Positions 19,607-29,918 of a stretch of 37,536 nucleotides of DNA are shown piece after piece. Each line of letters begins with the position of its first letter. The first letter of the stretch is position 1. This DNA is from Gammaproteobacteria bacterium (GTDB lineage Bacteria > Pseudomonadota > Gammaproteobacteria > SZUA-229): assembly GCA_016744065.1 (NCBI GenBank), contig JADGFA010000043.1, positions 1 through 37,536 on the forward strand, given 5' to 3'. The translations under genes and the position numbers were made by a program. The notes beneath the pieces are model-generated. The model was given only the letters and a program-made list of their open reading frames with translations, had not been told where the DNA came from and made no database searches.

Positions 19607-20478
19607 TGAATAAAGTAGTCGGCATTGTTGTAGCCCTGGTCTTAATTATTGTTTACACCTGTACTTTTTTTGTTGATGAACGTGAAAAAGCGATTCTTCT
19701 GGCATTTGGTAAAATTGATAAGGTTGGCTATGAGTCGGGGATTCAGTTCAAGTTACCTTTTCCGTTTAATGAAGTTAGAAAACTGGATGGCCGTATATTG
19801 ACAATTGATCAACGTCCGGTACGTATACAGACAAAAGAAAAGAAGTATATGGTGGTCGATTCATTTGTGAAGTGGCGTATTATTGATGAAGCTAAATATT
19901 TTATTGCAACTTCTGGAGGTAATGAGCAAAGAGCCGCATCACTCATTTCCAAAATGGCAGATGATGGGTTACGAAATGAATTTGCTAAAAGAACAGTAAA
20001 TGAAGTTATCTCTCAGGATCGAACTCAGATTATGAGTGTACTGACCAGTAATATAGATGAAAAAGCAGTCTCTATGGGCATTAGCATAATTGATGTTCGA
20101 ATTAAACGTGTTGATTTTCCAGATAAAATTAGTCAGAACGTTTATGAGCGAATGCGTACAGAGCGTGAGCGTTTAGCCCGAGAACATCGTTCAAAAGGTG
20201 AGGAGGCCGCTACTCGTATACGTGCAGATGCAGATGCACAAAGCCAGATACTGGTTGCAGAAGCTTACCGTGATGCGCAGATTATACGTGGTGAAGGTGA
20301 TGCCCTGTCTACTCAAATCTATGCAAAAGCTTATAATCGTGATCGTGATTTTTATCGATTCTATAGAAGTATGGATGCGTATAAGAAAACATTTATAAGT
20401 AAAAGTGATGTTATGTTGATTGATCCTGGATCAGAGTTCTTTAAGTACTTTAAAAGTTCCAACGGAAAATCAAAGTAA
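19606..20478 (+). CDS. hflC: HflC, subunit of the HflKC membrane complex (SPFH/prohibitin family)
   Basis: This 290-residue partner of HflK has an N-terminal membrane anchor (about 4-21), the SPFH/band 7 domain (VDEREKAILLAFGKI onward) and a coiled coil with RADADAQSQILVAEAYRDAQ-type repeats. The ATG overlaps the hflK TAA by one base (TAATG) and the ribosome site AAGGGAGG lies inside hflK, so translation is probably coupled. A terminator follows. Confidence 0.97.
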   Translation: MNKVVGIVVALVLIIVYTCTFFVDEREKAILLAFGKIDKVGYESGIQFKLPFPFNEVRKLDGRILTIDQRPVRIQTKEKKYMVVDSFVKWRIIDEAKYFIATSGGNEQRAASLISKMADDGLRNEFAKRTVNEVISQDRTQIMSVLTSNIDEKAVSMGISIIDVRIKRVDFPDKISQNVYERMRTERERLAREHRSKGEEAATRIRADADAQSQILVAEAYRDAQIIRGEGDALSTQIYAKAYNRDRDFYRFYRSMDAYKKTFISKSDVMLIDPGSEFFKYFKSSNGKSK

Positions 20479-20493
20479 ATATAGTTAAGTTTT

Positions 20494-20519
20494 AAGCCGG
20501 GCAGTAATGTCCGGCTTTT
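20494..20519 (+). terminator. Intrinsic terminator after hflC
   Basis: AAGCCGGGC (20494-20502) pairs with GTCCGGCTT (20509-20517) over 9 bp with one G-U and a 6-nt loop, followed by TT and a pyrimidine-rich stretch. It lies 16 bp after the hflC stop. Confidence 0.75.
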
Positions 20520-20586
20520 CTGTGTATGGACAGACTGAATCCTGAAATACATGAGCAATTTAAAAATATAGTTATAAAGGGTTACA

Positions 20587-20778
20587 ATGATCGCCTGGAA
20601 TGAACTTCTGAGTGCTCTGGCTCTGGTGTTGGTAATAGAGGGTATTATGCCTTTTATTAGTCCAAAGGGTTGGCGAGATACTATGTTACAGGCCAGTAAA
20701 CTTGAAGATAATATTTTGCGAGGAATTGGTCTGGCAAGCATGTTTGCTGGTGCTGTTTTACTGTATTTTATGCGTTAG
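20587..20778 (+). CDS. yjeT: DUF2065 small inner-membrane protein YjeT
   Basis: A 63-residue protein with two hydrophobic helices (about 7-23 and 45-61) separated by the SPKGWRDTM loop, typical of DUF2065/YjeT. The short loop and position after hflC match E. coli yjeT. Function is unknown; the conserved neighbourhood suggests a link with HflKC/FtsH, but this is not shown. Confidence 0.9.
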   Translation: MIAWNELLSALALVLVIEGIMPFISPKGWRDTMLQASKLEDNILRGIGLASMFAGAVLLYFMR

Positions 20779-20823
20779 TCAGGTTATTGATACTAAAGCA
20801 TAGAGAATGTGAGTTAAAAATTA

Positions 20824-22011
20824 ATGAATAACACAGCAATAAATAATCGTTGGTTATTGCCCCAGGGTATTGAAGAGGCATTACCTGTAGATGCAGCCCG
20901 TCTGGAAGCTTTACGTAGAAATCTACTCGATATTTATGCAAGCTGGGGTTATCAACTGGTTATGCCACCCATGATCGAATTTCTTGACTCTCTTTTAACG
21001 GGTACAGGTCATGATCTTGATTTACAAACGTTTAAATTGATTGATCAGTTAACTGGTCGTTCGATGGGGGTGCGTGCAGATATGACGCCCCAGGTTGCAC
21101 GTATAGACTCTCACCAGCTAAAAAATGATGCACCTAATCGTCTTTGTTATATGGGCACTGTATTACGTACACTACCTGATGGTTTTGGCAGTAGTCGTAG
21201 TCCGTTTCAGGCGGGAGTTGAGTTATACGGGCATGGCGGTATAGAAAGTGATGTTGAAGTTTTGTGCTTAATGGTGGAAACACTCAGGGCGTCAGGTATT
21301 AAAGAAATTTCAATTGATATTGGTCATGTTGGGCTTTATCGAGGTCTGACAAAACAGGCTGGTTTTAATAAAGAGCAGGAGGCTGCTTTATTTGAAATGA
21401 TGCAGCGCAAAGCTATTCCTGAGATACAGGAATATCTGGATGCACAGCTTATTGATAAAAAAGTAGCTGAAATGTTAAGTGCGTTACCTGAGTTACATGG
21501 CGGTGATAGCTGTTTGCAAAAAGCAGAAAAATGTTTATTAAATGCAGATGCTTCAGTTCAGGGTGCATTAGGTTATTTGCAGCAGGCCGTTAACAAATTT
21601 AAACAACGGGTGAGTGATGTTGATATTCACTTTGATCTGTCTGAGTTGCGTGGTTATCACTATCATACTGGGTTATTGTTTGCAGCATACACATCAGGTG
21701 AAGGTCAGGAAATTTCACGTGGTGGCCGTTATGATGATATTGGTGAAGTTTTTGGTCGGGCCAGGCCTGCTACTGGTTTTAGCGCCGATTTAAAAACATT
21801 GTTAAATTTATCACAGCAAAATAAATCATTAACAGCGAATGCTATTTTAGCACCGAGTGATGATGATCCTGAGCTATGGAAAGTAATACAGGAATTACGT
21901 ACTCAGGGTGAAAAAGTTATTCAATCTTTACCAGGTCAAAATGGTAGTGCCGCCGATTTGGGGTGCAATAGGGAGCTTAAACAGGTTTCTGGTAAATGGA
22001 TTGTTGGTTAA
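20824..22011 (+). CDS. hisZ: ATP phosphoribosyltransferase regulatory subunit HisZ
   Basis: HisZ is a catalytically inactive paralogue of histidyl-tRNA synthetase that activates the short form of HisG, the first enzyme of histidine synthesis. The 395-residue protein has the HisRS-like class II fold: WLLPQGIEEALP at the start, the motif-2-like region VRADMTPQVARI, and GYHYHTGLLFAAY and ISRGGRYDDIG near the end. It lacks the anticodon-binding domain of HisRS. Its place between yjeT and purA is common in lineages with short HisG. Confidence 0.95.
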   Translation: MNNTAINNRWLLPQGIEEALPVDAARLEALRRNLLDIYASWGYQLVMPPMIEFLDSLLTGTGHDLDLQTFKLIDQLTGRSMGVRADMTPQVARIDSHQLKNDAPNRLCYMGTVLRTLPDGFGSSRSPFQAGVELYGHGGIESDVEVLCLMVETLRASGIKEISIDIGHVGLYRGLTKQAGFNKEQEAALFEMMQRKAIPEIQEYLDAQLIDKKVAEMLSALPELHGGDSCLQKAEKCLLNADASVQGALGYLQQAVNKFKQRVSDVDIHFDLSELRGYHYHTGLLFAAYTSGEGQEISRGGRYDDIGEVFGRARPATGFSADLKTLLNLSQQNKSLTANAILAPSDDDPELWKVIQELRTQGEKVIQSLPGQNGSAADLGCNRELKQVSGKWIVG

Positions 22012-22113
22012 TAATATTGTAATTATTCAGCGCATTTAACTGGGCTGAGAAAATGATTTTTTCATGTAGCTATTGAGGTCGGCTAAGTAGTTACATAATA
22101 TTTATCTAAATGA

Positions 22114-23418
<1,305 letters not shown>

Positions 23419-23434
23419 TTAATAGTCATTTTTT

Positions 23435-23464
23435 AAAAAAAGCCCTTTTTCAAGGGCTTTTTTT
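23435..23464. terminator. Strong bidirectional terminator between purA and the DHH gene
   Basis: A 13-bp stem (A-run plus GCCCTT at 23435-23447 paired with AAGGGC plus T-run at 23452-23464) with a 4-nt loop. The A/T runs give a U-tract on both strands, suited to the two convergent genes. Confidence 0.9.
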
Positions 23465-23504
23465 ATTTAGGCTGTTAATAACAGGTGCTTATAAACCTGG
23501 ATAT

Positions 23505-24461
23505 TTAGATAAAAGCCTGAGTAAATTTATTAACAAATAAATCATAATCAGATGCGGGTAATTTATTAATGCCTGCTGCAGCTTTTCGACCACCGCCAGT
23601 TTCAAATTGTCTGCATAGTTCATCGGCACCGGTTTTATTATTTAATGGTGCTCGTACACTCACTAAAAAGCAGTCATCATGTTGATGCGTTAACATTGCA
23701 TGAGCACGATCCGGGTTTTCTGTGGCTAACTGGTTGGCGTATACACCACTTACACGGCGTGCCCATTTTTCATTAGGTAGAACCGTTATACTGTGATCGT
23801 TTGTTTCATGGGCGGGCTTGCAAAGCTCTACCTGGGTAAGGTCCTCTTTGTATCCACTTACCAGTTTCTGATAATTATTGTCTGTTTCTATAAATTCAAA
23901 TGGGTTGCCATAATGGCTGATTTTTCGGTATAAATTTTCTGGTGTAAAAATAAGGTCATCCAGTGATGAGCCATATCCATTATAGTTAATACAGGTGCCG
24001 AGTAATTCAAGTTGTTTAAGTTGAGCCTCTGATAAGTTCAGTGGCCTGGCAGCGGTAATTGCCGACTGGTGCAAGTTGTCACCAAATGCTGCCGTTACAG
24101 CCCAGCTAAGGTATTTCTGCTTTAAGTGCTCATTTACAAGAAGGCTGGTACAGGTGTTGGGGTCTGTATTTATCACCGCCTGGAGTTTCGCATTTTCAGG
24201 TATTTCGCCAGAAAAATGATGATCAAAATACTGGATATCACAACCTGTTTCCAGGAGTCGAATAAGGTTATCTCTGTTTTTATCTAATGAAATATCAAGT
24301 ACTAAAATTTGATCACCTGCTTTAGCCTGAATTGTTTTAAGCAGGCTAATGTCACGCTTTACACCAGTAACCAGCGTGCTATCGAGTGGTTTGTTCAGGC
24401 GCATCTGGTGTAGTGCACAGATGCCATCGGCATCTCCATTAAAAACATCAAAATATTGCAT
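23505..24461 (-). CDS. DHH/DHHA1-family phosphoesterase
   Basis: A 318-residue soluble protein. The N-terminal DHH domain has the metal-binding motifs FNGDADGICAL, DISLDKN and the eponymous DHH (YFDHHFSG); the C-terminal part carries a DHHA1-like GGGRKAAAGIN motif that binds substrate in this superfamily. Relatives include RecJ, nanoRNases (NrnA) and cyclic-dinucleotide phosphodiesterases. Length and motifs fit the nanoRNase/pAp phosphatase side, but the substrate cannot be assigned. It converges on purA and is monocistronic here. Confidence 0.85.
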   Translation of the reverse strand: MQYFDVFNGDADGICALHQMRLNKPLDSTLVTGVKRDISLLKTIQAKAGDQILVLDISLDKNRDNLIRLLETGCDIQYFDHHFSGEIPENAKLQAVINTDPNTCTSLLVNEHLKQKYLSWAVTAAFGDNLHQSAITAARPLNLSEAQLKQLELLGTCINYNGYGSSLDDLIFTPENLYRKISHYGNPFEFIETDNNYQKLVSGYKEDLTQVELCKPAHETNDHSITVLPNEKWARRVSGVYANQLATENPDRAHAMLTHQHDDCFLVSVRAPLNNKTGADELCRQFETGGGRKAAAGINKLPASDYDLFVNKFTQAFI

Positions 24462-25014
24462 TTAAAATCCCATAAATTAAAGAAGAGGTGAAAGTTATAA
24501 GTACTTTATCAAAAAATACATAATGAGTGATTTATATCGAATAATAACCTTTTATTAGGAAGGTGTATTTTAAATTATATATTTGCCGGATAATTTTATC
24601 AAAATGTGGAAGATGCAATGTTATTCTAATCTGAATACCAGGTATGGAATGAATAAGCGTATTATGTATTTAAATAGAAAAAAGGCTTATATATTAGTAA
24701 TCTCTAAATAGTGAGTATATTTTCCCAAATAAAAAGAGATAGTTCGAATGGGTTACATTAAATATTATCTGGAAAGCATTGAATTTATTGAAAAAAATTT
24801 AAAATACAATATACTCTATTGCAGGGCCAGGGTTGATAAATGGGCAATTTAAGGGAATTTTGAAAATATATATAAGCGGTTTAAAGTGTATAGATTCTGA
24901 ATAGTTATTTTGTACGGCCTTATTATAACCAGTATTTTTTTGAGATAGCTCGAATAAAGTTATGGTATTAATAATTAAAATTCATTAAATGAAAAGGTCA
25001 GTTAATACATTATT
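24462..25014. promoter_or_regulatory. Long AT-rich non-coding region upstream of the adhesin secretion operon
   Basis: A 553-bp gap between the divergent DHH and TolC-OmpA genes with no convincing ORF. It contains a direct repeat GAGATAG(T/C)TCGAAT at 24736-24749 and 24942-24955, 206 bp apart, and many A/T tracts that provide several -10-like sequences. Such length and repeats suggest a regulated promoter for the lap operon, possibly with several transcription factor sites. No clear sigma-54 promoter or riboswitch was recognised. Confidence 0.45.
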
Positions 25015-27198
25015 ATGTGCTTACACAATTTACAGTTTTTTTTAAGGGGTTTATGCTTTTTTCTTGTTGCATTCTCTTTCCCAACTAATTTATATGCACT
25101 GGGATTAAATGATTATGTTGTTGATTCAATAACATCTCATCCGGTTGTGCGTGAACAGGTGCATGTGTTCCGGCAGGTTGACCGTGATCTTGATATTGCC
25201 AATAGTGGCTGGCGCCCGAGTGTCGATTTAGAGGCATCCTCAGGTACTTATGAAACAGAGTCACCTGCTACGAGTCAACAAAATAGAGAATATGAAAGTA
25301 ATCGAGTAGAGCTTTCTGTTACGCAGAATTTATTTAATGGTTTTGATACCAAATTTCAGACTAAGCAAGCACATGCCAGAATAAGCTCTGCATTATTTGA
25401 AATTTTTGATACGGCTGACAACATTGCATTAGAAGCGGTGCAGGCTTATACGGACATGTTGAAGCAACAAAAACTGGTTGAACTGGCAGAAACAAATGTC
25501 AGTTCGCATGAGCGAATTTTATCGCAAATACGTGAGAGAAGTAATTCGGGAGTAGGTCGACGTTCAGAGCTTGAACAAACTGAAGGGCGTGTTGCACGTG
25601 CTCATGCAAGTTTGATAGCACAACAGAATAATTTTCAGGATGCGGCAACGCGTATGCATGAAGTGCTTGGGCGATATGTTCAATTATCCAGACTGGATGA
25701 ACCGACATTGCCTGTGCACCCAGAAAGCACTTTAGATGAGTCAATCGATTTAGCATTAAAAAACCATCCAGCGGTTAAAGTAGCTAGTTTTAATGTTCAG
25801 GCTGCCATTTTTGATTCGAGTAGAGCAAAGCGAAATAACTACCCTAAGCTTGATTTACGTCTTGCAAAAGAAGTAGGTGATGATATAGGTGGATTTGATG
25901 GTGACACTGATGAGCTTAGCCTGGTATTAAATTTAAGCTTTAATCTGTATAGAGGTGGTGCCGATCATGCAGAGGAACGTAAAAAAGTCAGTGTAGTACA
26001 CCAGAATCAGGAATTTGCGGCAAGGGTGAGGCGTCAGGTTATTAATACATTACGCTTAGCCTGGGTCGCTGATGAGTCATTATCAAAGCAGCTGAAATAT
26101 CTGACGATGTATATTAAAAATTCTCGTCAGACGGTTATATCTTATGGAGAGGAGTTTTTTATTGGTCAACGTGACCTGATAGATTTGCTGGACGCGGAAA
26201 GTGAGTTAAATAGTGCGCAAAATCAATATGCAAACGCCTACTTCGAATTAATGGCGGCAAGGTTTAGAATTAAAGAAGCAATGGGAGAACTTTTTCCTGC
26301 ATTAAGTCTGGATGTGTCAGTAGGTGAAGATGATTTACAGATTTCAATGCTAAAAGCTCAGGGTAATGACGTATTGCCACTTGATCCTGATCGAGATGCG
26401 GATAAAGAAAAGGATTACTCTGACCATTGTGATAATACAAAAGATAAGAATACAGTTAATGATTATGGTTGTCTGAATAAGCAGAAAGTTCAGTTTGGTT
26501 ATAATCAAATTAATCAGGTGCCTGTTGCAGGTGATGACCTGATGGAATTAGAGATGAATAGTGTTTTAGTCATTTCACAGAGTATATTACTTGAGAATGA
26601 TACAGATGCTGATAATGATGAACTAAGGTTAATTGATTTTACTCAGCCTGATAATGGAGATATTGCTTTTGATAAGATGAAAAATCTTATTTACAGGGCA
26701 GCAGATGGCTTTGTAGGTGAGGATAGCTTTACTTACAGTATAACGGATGGGCAGGGAGCTGTTGCTACTGCAAAAGTTAAGCTGAATATAGTCGCTAAAT
26801 CTAAAGTTTTACTTACCAAAACACAGTATGTGAATTATATCTATAAAAAAGCAGCCATGACTCCAAAGTCGAAAGCTAAGTTACAAGATATTATAAATGA
26901 ACTTAAAGAGTTACCTTATACCTTGATAGAAGTTTTTGCATATACAGATAGTATAGGTAATGATAGTTATAATTTAGCGCTATCTGAACGTAGAGCCGTT
27001 GCTACACGTAATTTTCTTATATCTACTGGGCTAAGTGCAAACAGGATAAAAGCTTTTGGTATGGGGGAACAGAACCCCATTGCTGATAATTCGACGCCTG
27101 AAGGTCAGGCAATTAATCGGCGTGGTGAGTTACGCTTTACGTTTGGTCCAGGAAATATACAGAAATCAGATGCATTACTGGAGAGAAAAATAAATTAG
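25015..27198 (+). CDS. TolC-family outer-membrane channel fused to TSP3-like, adhesin-like and OmpA domains (LapE/AggA-like)
   Basis: A 727-residue outer-membrane component of the adhesin type I secretion system. A signal peptide (about 1-28, ending LYA) precedes two outer-membrane-efflux repeats (about 33-215 and 235-440). An acidic thrombospondin-3-like linker follows (about 457-485, D-rich with the C...GC pattern usual before OmpA domains). Residues 503-594 form a cadherin-like/tandem-95 domain (LENDTDADNDELRL, EDSFTYSITDGQGA). The end (about 600-715) is an OmpA C-terminal domain with peptidoglycan-binding D645 and R660 (AYTDSIGNDSYNLALSERRA). TolC proteins of this size normally stop near 450 residues. 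By TolC topology the extra domains should be periplasmic. The ribosome site is weak. Confidence 0.9.
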   Translation: MCLHNLQFFLRGLCFFLVAFSFPTNLYALGLNDYVVDSITSHPVVREQVHVFRQVDRDLDIANSGWRPSVDLEASSGTYETESPATSQQNREYESNRVELSVTQNLFNGFDTKFQTKQAHARISSALFEIFDTADNIALEAVQAYTDMLKQQKLVELAETNVSSHERILSQIRERSNSGVGRRSELEQTEGRVARAHASLIAQQNNFQDAATRMHEVLGRYVQLSRLDEPTLPVHPESTLDESIDLALKNHPAVKVASFNVQAAIFDSSRAKRNNYPKLDLRLAKEVGDDIGGFDGDTDELSLVLNLSFNLYRGGADHAEERKKVSVVHQNQEFAARVRRQVINTLRLAWVADESLSKQLKYLTMYIKNSRQTVISYGEEFFIGQRDLIDLLDAESELNSAQNQYANAYFELMAARFRIKEAMGELFPALSLDVSVGEDDLQISMLKAQGNDVLPLDPDRDADKEKDYSDHCDNTKDKNTVNDYGCLNKQKVQFGYNQINQVPVAGDDLMELEMNSVLVISQSILLENDTDADNDELRLIDFTQPDNGDIAFDKMKNLIYRAADGFVGEDSFTYSITDGQGAVATAKVKLNIVAKSKVLLTKTQYVNYIYKKAAMTPKSKAKLQDIINELKELPYTLIEVFAYTDSIGNDSYNLALSERRAVATRNFLISTGLSANRIKAFGMGEQNPIADNSTPEGQAINRRGELRFTFGPGNIQKSDALLERKIN

Positions 27199-27282
27199 AA
27201 CGCCTATACTCTGACAGGTACTAACTAAAAACGGTCAGAGTTACTAAAACTGTGTTTCTTCAAAGTAATAACAGTCATAGGT

Positions 27283-27993
27283 GTGCATCAAGTGTCTGTC
27301 GCAGGCGATAGTGGTCTTGTTTGCGACTTAAAAGCGAATTGCAAAGTATATGTGCTTTGTTTTATAGGTGTATTAATATTTTTGCTACCTAATCAGGATC
27401 AGGCGCAAGCTTTTGCAGATAAGCATATGTTGCAAAGGTTAAATCAACAATACAGTGCCCAGGCTCGGCAACGTGGTATAGCATTAAATTTATTGCTTAA
27501 AAAGCTTGCTGATAAAGATATTAAGCAGCAATTAACAGAAGTAAACTTTTTTTTTAATCAGTTTAAATATAAAGATGATATAGACCTGTGGAAGCAAAAG
27601 GACTATTGGGCTACACCTGAAGAGTTTATTGGATTAAGTGAGGGTGATTGTGAAGATTATGTTGTAGCAAAGTATTTTGCTTTACGTTCTCTGGGGGTAC
27701 CTGACGAACATCTTTATCTGACTTATGTAAAAGCAATACGAGAGAATATTGCACATATGGTACTTAGTTATTTTAAAACCCCTAAAAGTATACCACTTAT
27801 TCTAGATAACTATAATCCGCGTATATTACGTGCTGATAAACGACGTGATTTATTACCGGTATATAGTTTTAATGCAAAGTCATTATTTCTTACTAATGCT
27901 TCTGCAGGGTTGGGGCGATCATTGCCAACTGATAAAATAAAAAATAATAAATGGCAAAAGTTATTAGCTAATATGAAAAGGCCGAATCAATGA
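27283..27993 (+). CDS. lapG: LapG-like periplasmic transglutaminase-like cysteine protease
   Basis: LapG cuts the N-terminal retention module of LapA-type adhesins and frees them from the cell. The 236-residue protein has a membrane-targeting/signal segment (about 22-45, ending AQA) and a transglutaminase-like core with catalytic C123 (GDCEDYVVAK), H158 (IAHMVLSY) and D175 (LILDNYN). Acidic residues flanking the Cys match the Ca2+-binding positions described in LapG proteins. The start here is GTG 27283; another GTG at 27292 has a better-spaced AGGTG and may be the real start. It overlaps lapD by 4 bp. Its likely target TAAG is encoded in the adhesin gene. Confidence 0.95.
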   Translation: MHQVSVAGDSGLVCDLKANCKVYVLCFIGVLIFLLPNQDQAQAFADKHMLQRLNQQYSAQARQRGIALNLLLKKLADKDIKQQLTEVNFFFNQFKYKDDIDLWKQKDYWATPEEFIGLSEGDCEDYVVAKYFALRSLGVPDEHLYLTYVKAIRENIAHMVLSYFKTPKSIPLILDNYNPRILRADKRRDLLPVYSFNAKSLFLTNASAGLGRSLPTDKIKNNKWQKLLANMKRPNQ

Positions 27994-29918
27994 CATTGTT
28001 TAAACAGGTAGCATTACTGGTTTCTCTAGTGTTTTTACTCATTGTAATTACTATCACTGTTAGTAACTTTAAGCGTTCTGGCAAGTTCGTTGAGGGGCAA
28101 TTGCAGTCTACTGCGCAAGACATGGCGACTACACTAGGTATCGCTATTAGTAACTCTACTTCTATGGCTGATGTTGTGGCTTACGAAACATTATTTAATG
28201 CTGTCTTTGATAGTGGTTATTATACAAAAATTGAATTGGTCTCCCCTGATGGCGTTTTAATCCATAAAAAAGAACAAAAATTAGAAATCCAGGGTATACC
28301 TGACTGGTTTATTGCGCTGGCACCATTGAAATCAGCAACAGGTGTAACTGAAGTTATGCAAGGTTGGGTTCAGTTAGGAACGTTAAGGCTAACGCTTCAT
28401 CCTGGTTATGTGTACTCTAATTTATATAAAAATCTTGAAGCAACGCTTATATGGTTTGTTATCTTATTTACTTTTGGCATGGTGATTTTATGGTTATTGT
28501 TACATAAACTGCTTAGACCGCTACATGACGTTAAGTTGCAAGCTGATGCAATCCATAATAACCAGTTTATTAAACAATCTGTTATTCCTCGTACTATAGA
28601 ATTGCGTAGTGTGGTAGTTGCTATGAATAAGATGGTTGAAAAAGTTAATATCGTATTTGATGATCAAAAAGATACACTTTCACGATATCAAAAATTACTT
28701 TATGAAGATAATTTGACAGGCCTGGGTAATCGAAAATTTTTCTTTATGCAGCTTGCACAGGCATTATCTGAAGAAACATCATTTCATGGTAGTATGGTTG
28801 TGATTAAAGTTAATAATTTGAATCACGTACACGATAATTTTGGCTATAAGAAATCAGATGAAGTTATTAAGGTTTTGGCTGGTCTCTTAAAAGAGGATAC
28901 AAAGAAGCATACTTACCAACAATGTGCTCGTTTAGCTGATGATGAATTTGCAATATTAATACCTGCAGGTGATCAATCAGTGATTGAGCATGTAAAAGAT
29001 ATATTTGAGTCTTTTAAGCTAAAAGAAGAAGTCGATAACGTTAAAAATGAAGTGTCGCTAATGGCCGGTGTTACTCATGTGAATGTTGGAGGGCACGTTG
29101 GGGAGATAATGGCAAATTCTGATTTTGCTTTATCTCAGGCAGCAGTAACCGGTTCATATGCTGTATCTGAAAAAGTATCAACTAGTATTGTTTTGCCGCA
29201 GGGTAAAATGCAATGGCGTTCATGGTTAGAACATTGCATATCTGAAAATAAATTTTATCTGGTTCAGCAAAAGGTATTGAATAATAACGGCTCTGCGCTG
29301 CATCAGGAAGTTTTTGTTCGTCTTAAAAATGACAGTGGCCAGATTGTTCCGGCGGGTATGTTTATGCCAATGGCAAATGCGTTAGATATAGGAGAGCATA
29401 TTGATAGAGTCGTTTTTCAATTAGTTAAACAATTGAGTGAAACAACACAAAAAATTCCTATTGCGCTTAATTTGACCGATTCAGTTTTTAATCATGCGGA
29501 TGCATTAGTTGAATTTCATCAATTATTAAAGTTTTTTCAACAGTCGTCTTCCGTTATTTGTGTGGAAGCGAGTCATGCTATTCTTGAGCAATATCCTGTT
29601 ATGTGTGTTGAAGTGGCAGAGTCCGTTAGGGAGTCAGGAAATATATTTGGTATAGATAACCTGAATCTTGCTCTTTCATTACAGTCTTTACAGGTACTTA
29701 GACCTGATTATATTAAAGTGAATGCCAAAATGCTCTACGATATGACGCAGGGTGAAGTACCAGCTGCATATCAGGCGCTACGTACTTTAACTAAAGCTAT
29801 GGATATACAATTAATTGCTGTAGGTGTTGATTCTCAGGATGTGTTTGATCATTTAAAAGAGCTTGGGGTAGATGTTATGCAAGGGAATTTGTTATGTGAG
29901 CCTGAGGAATTTTCATGA
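27990..29918 (+). CDS. lapD: LapD-like inner-membrane c-di-GMP receptor (degenerate GGDEF and EAL)
   Basis: LapD senses cytoplasmic c-di-GMP with its EAL domain and sequesters LapG in the periplasm. The 642-residue protein has TM1 (about 6-25), a periplasmic LapD_MoxY_N domain (about 26-150), TM2 (about 152-172), HAMP (about 173-230), GGDEF (about 236-385) and EAL (about 405-640). Both enzyme motifs are decayed: ADDEF (316-320) replaces GGDEF and EVF (440-442) replaces EAL, so it should be a receptor, not an enzyme. W126 in the GWVQLG motif coincides with the Trp needed for LapG binding in Pseudomonas LapD. ATGA overlaps link it to lapG and lapB. Confidence 0.95.
   Translation: MTLFKQVALLVSLVFLLIVITITVSNFKRSGKFVEGQLQSTAQDMATTLGIAISNSTSMADVVAYETLFNAVFDSGYYTKIELVSPDGVLIHKKEQKLEIQGIPDWFIALAPLKSATGVTEVMQGWVQLGTLRLTLHPGYVYSNLYKNLEATLIWFVILFTFGMVILWLLLHKLLRPLHDVKLQADAIHNNQFIKQSVIPRTIELRSVVVAMNKMVEKVNIVFDDQKDTLSRYQKLLYEDNLTGLGNRKFFFMQLAQALSEETSFHGSMVVIKVNNLNHVHDNFGYKKSDEVIKVLAGLLKEDTKKHTYQQCARLADDEFAILIPAGDQSVIEHVKDIFESFKLKEEVDNVKNEVSLMAGVTHVNVGGHVGEIMANSDFALSQAAVTGSYAVSEKVSTSIVLPQGKMQWRSWLEHCISENKFYLVQQKVLNNNGSALHQEVFVRLKNDSGQIVPAGMFMPMANALDIGEHIDRVVFQLVKQLSETTQKIPIALNLTDSVFNHADALVEFHQLLKFFQQSSSVICVEASHAILEQYPVMCVEVAESVRESGNIFGIDNLNLALSLQSLQVLRPDYIKVNAKMLYDMTQGEVPAAYQALRTLTKAMDIQLIAVGVDSQDVFDHLKELGVDVMQGNLLCEPEEFS

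Noticed and set aside
22020..22080. TCAGC/GCTGA hairpin between hisZ and purA as a terminator
   Set aside because: The stem is 5 bp with a 12-nt loop and no U-run directly after it.
24462..25014. Sigma-54 promoter or FleQ-type palindrome before the lap operon
   Set aside because: No GG-N10-GC element with the right context and no GTCAAT-type palindrome was found.
27990..29918. Active diguanylate cyclase or phosphodiesterase in the LapD-like protein
   Set aside because: ADDEF replaces GGDEF and EVF replaces EAL, as expected of a receptor with no catalytic activity.
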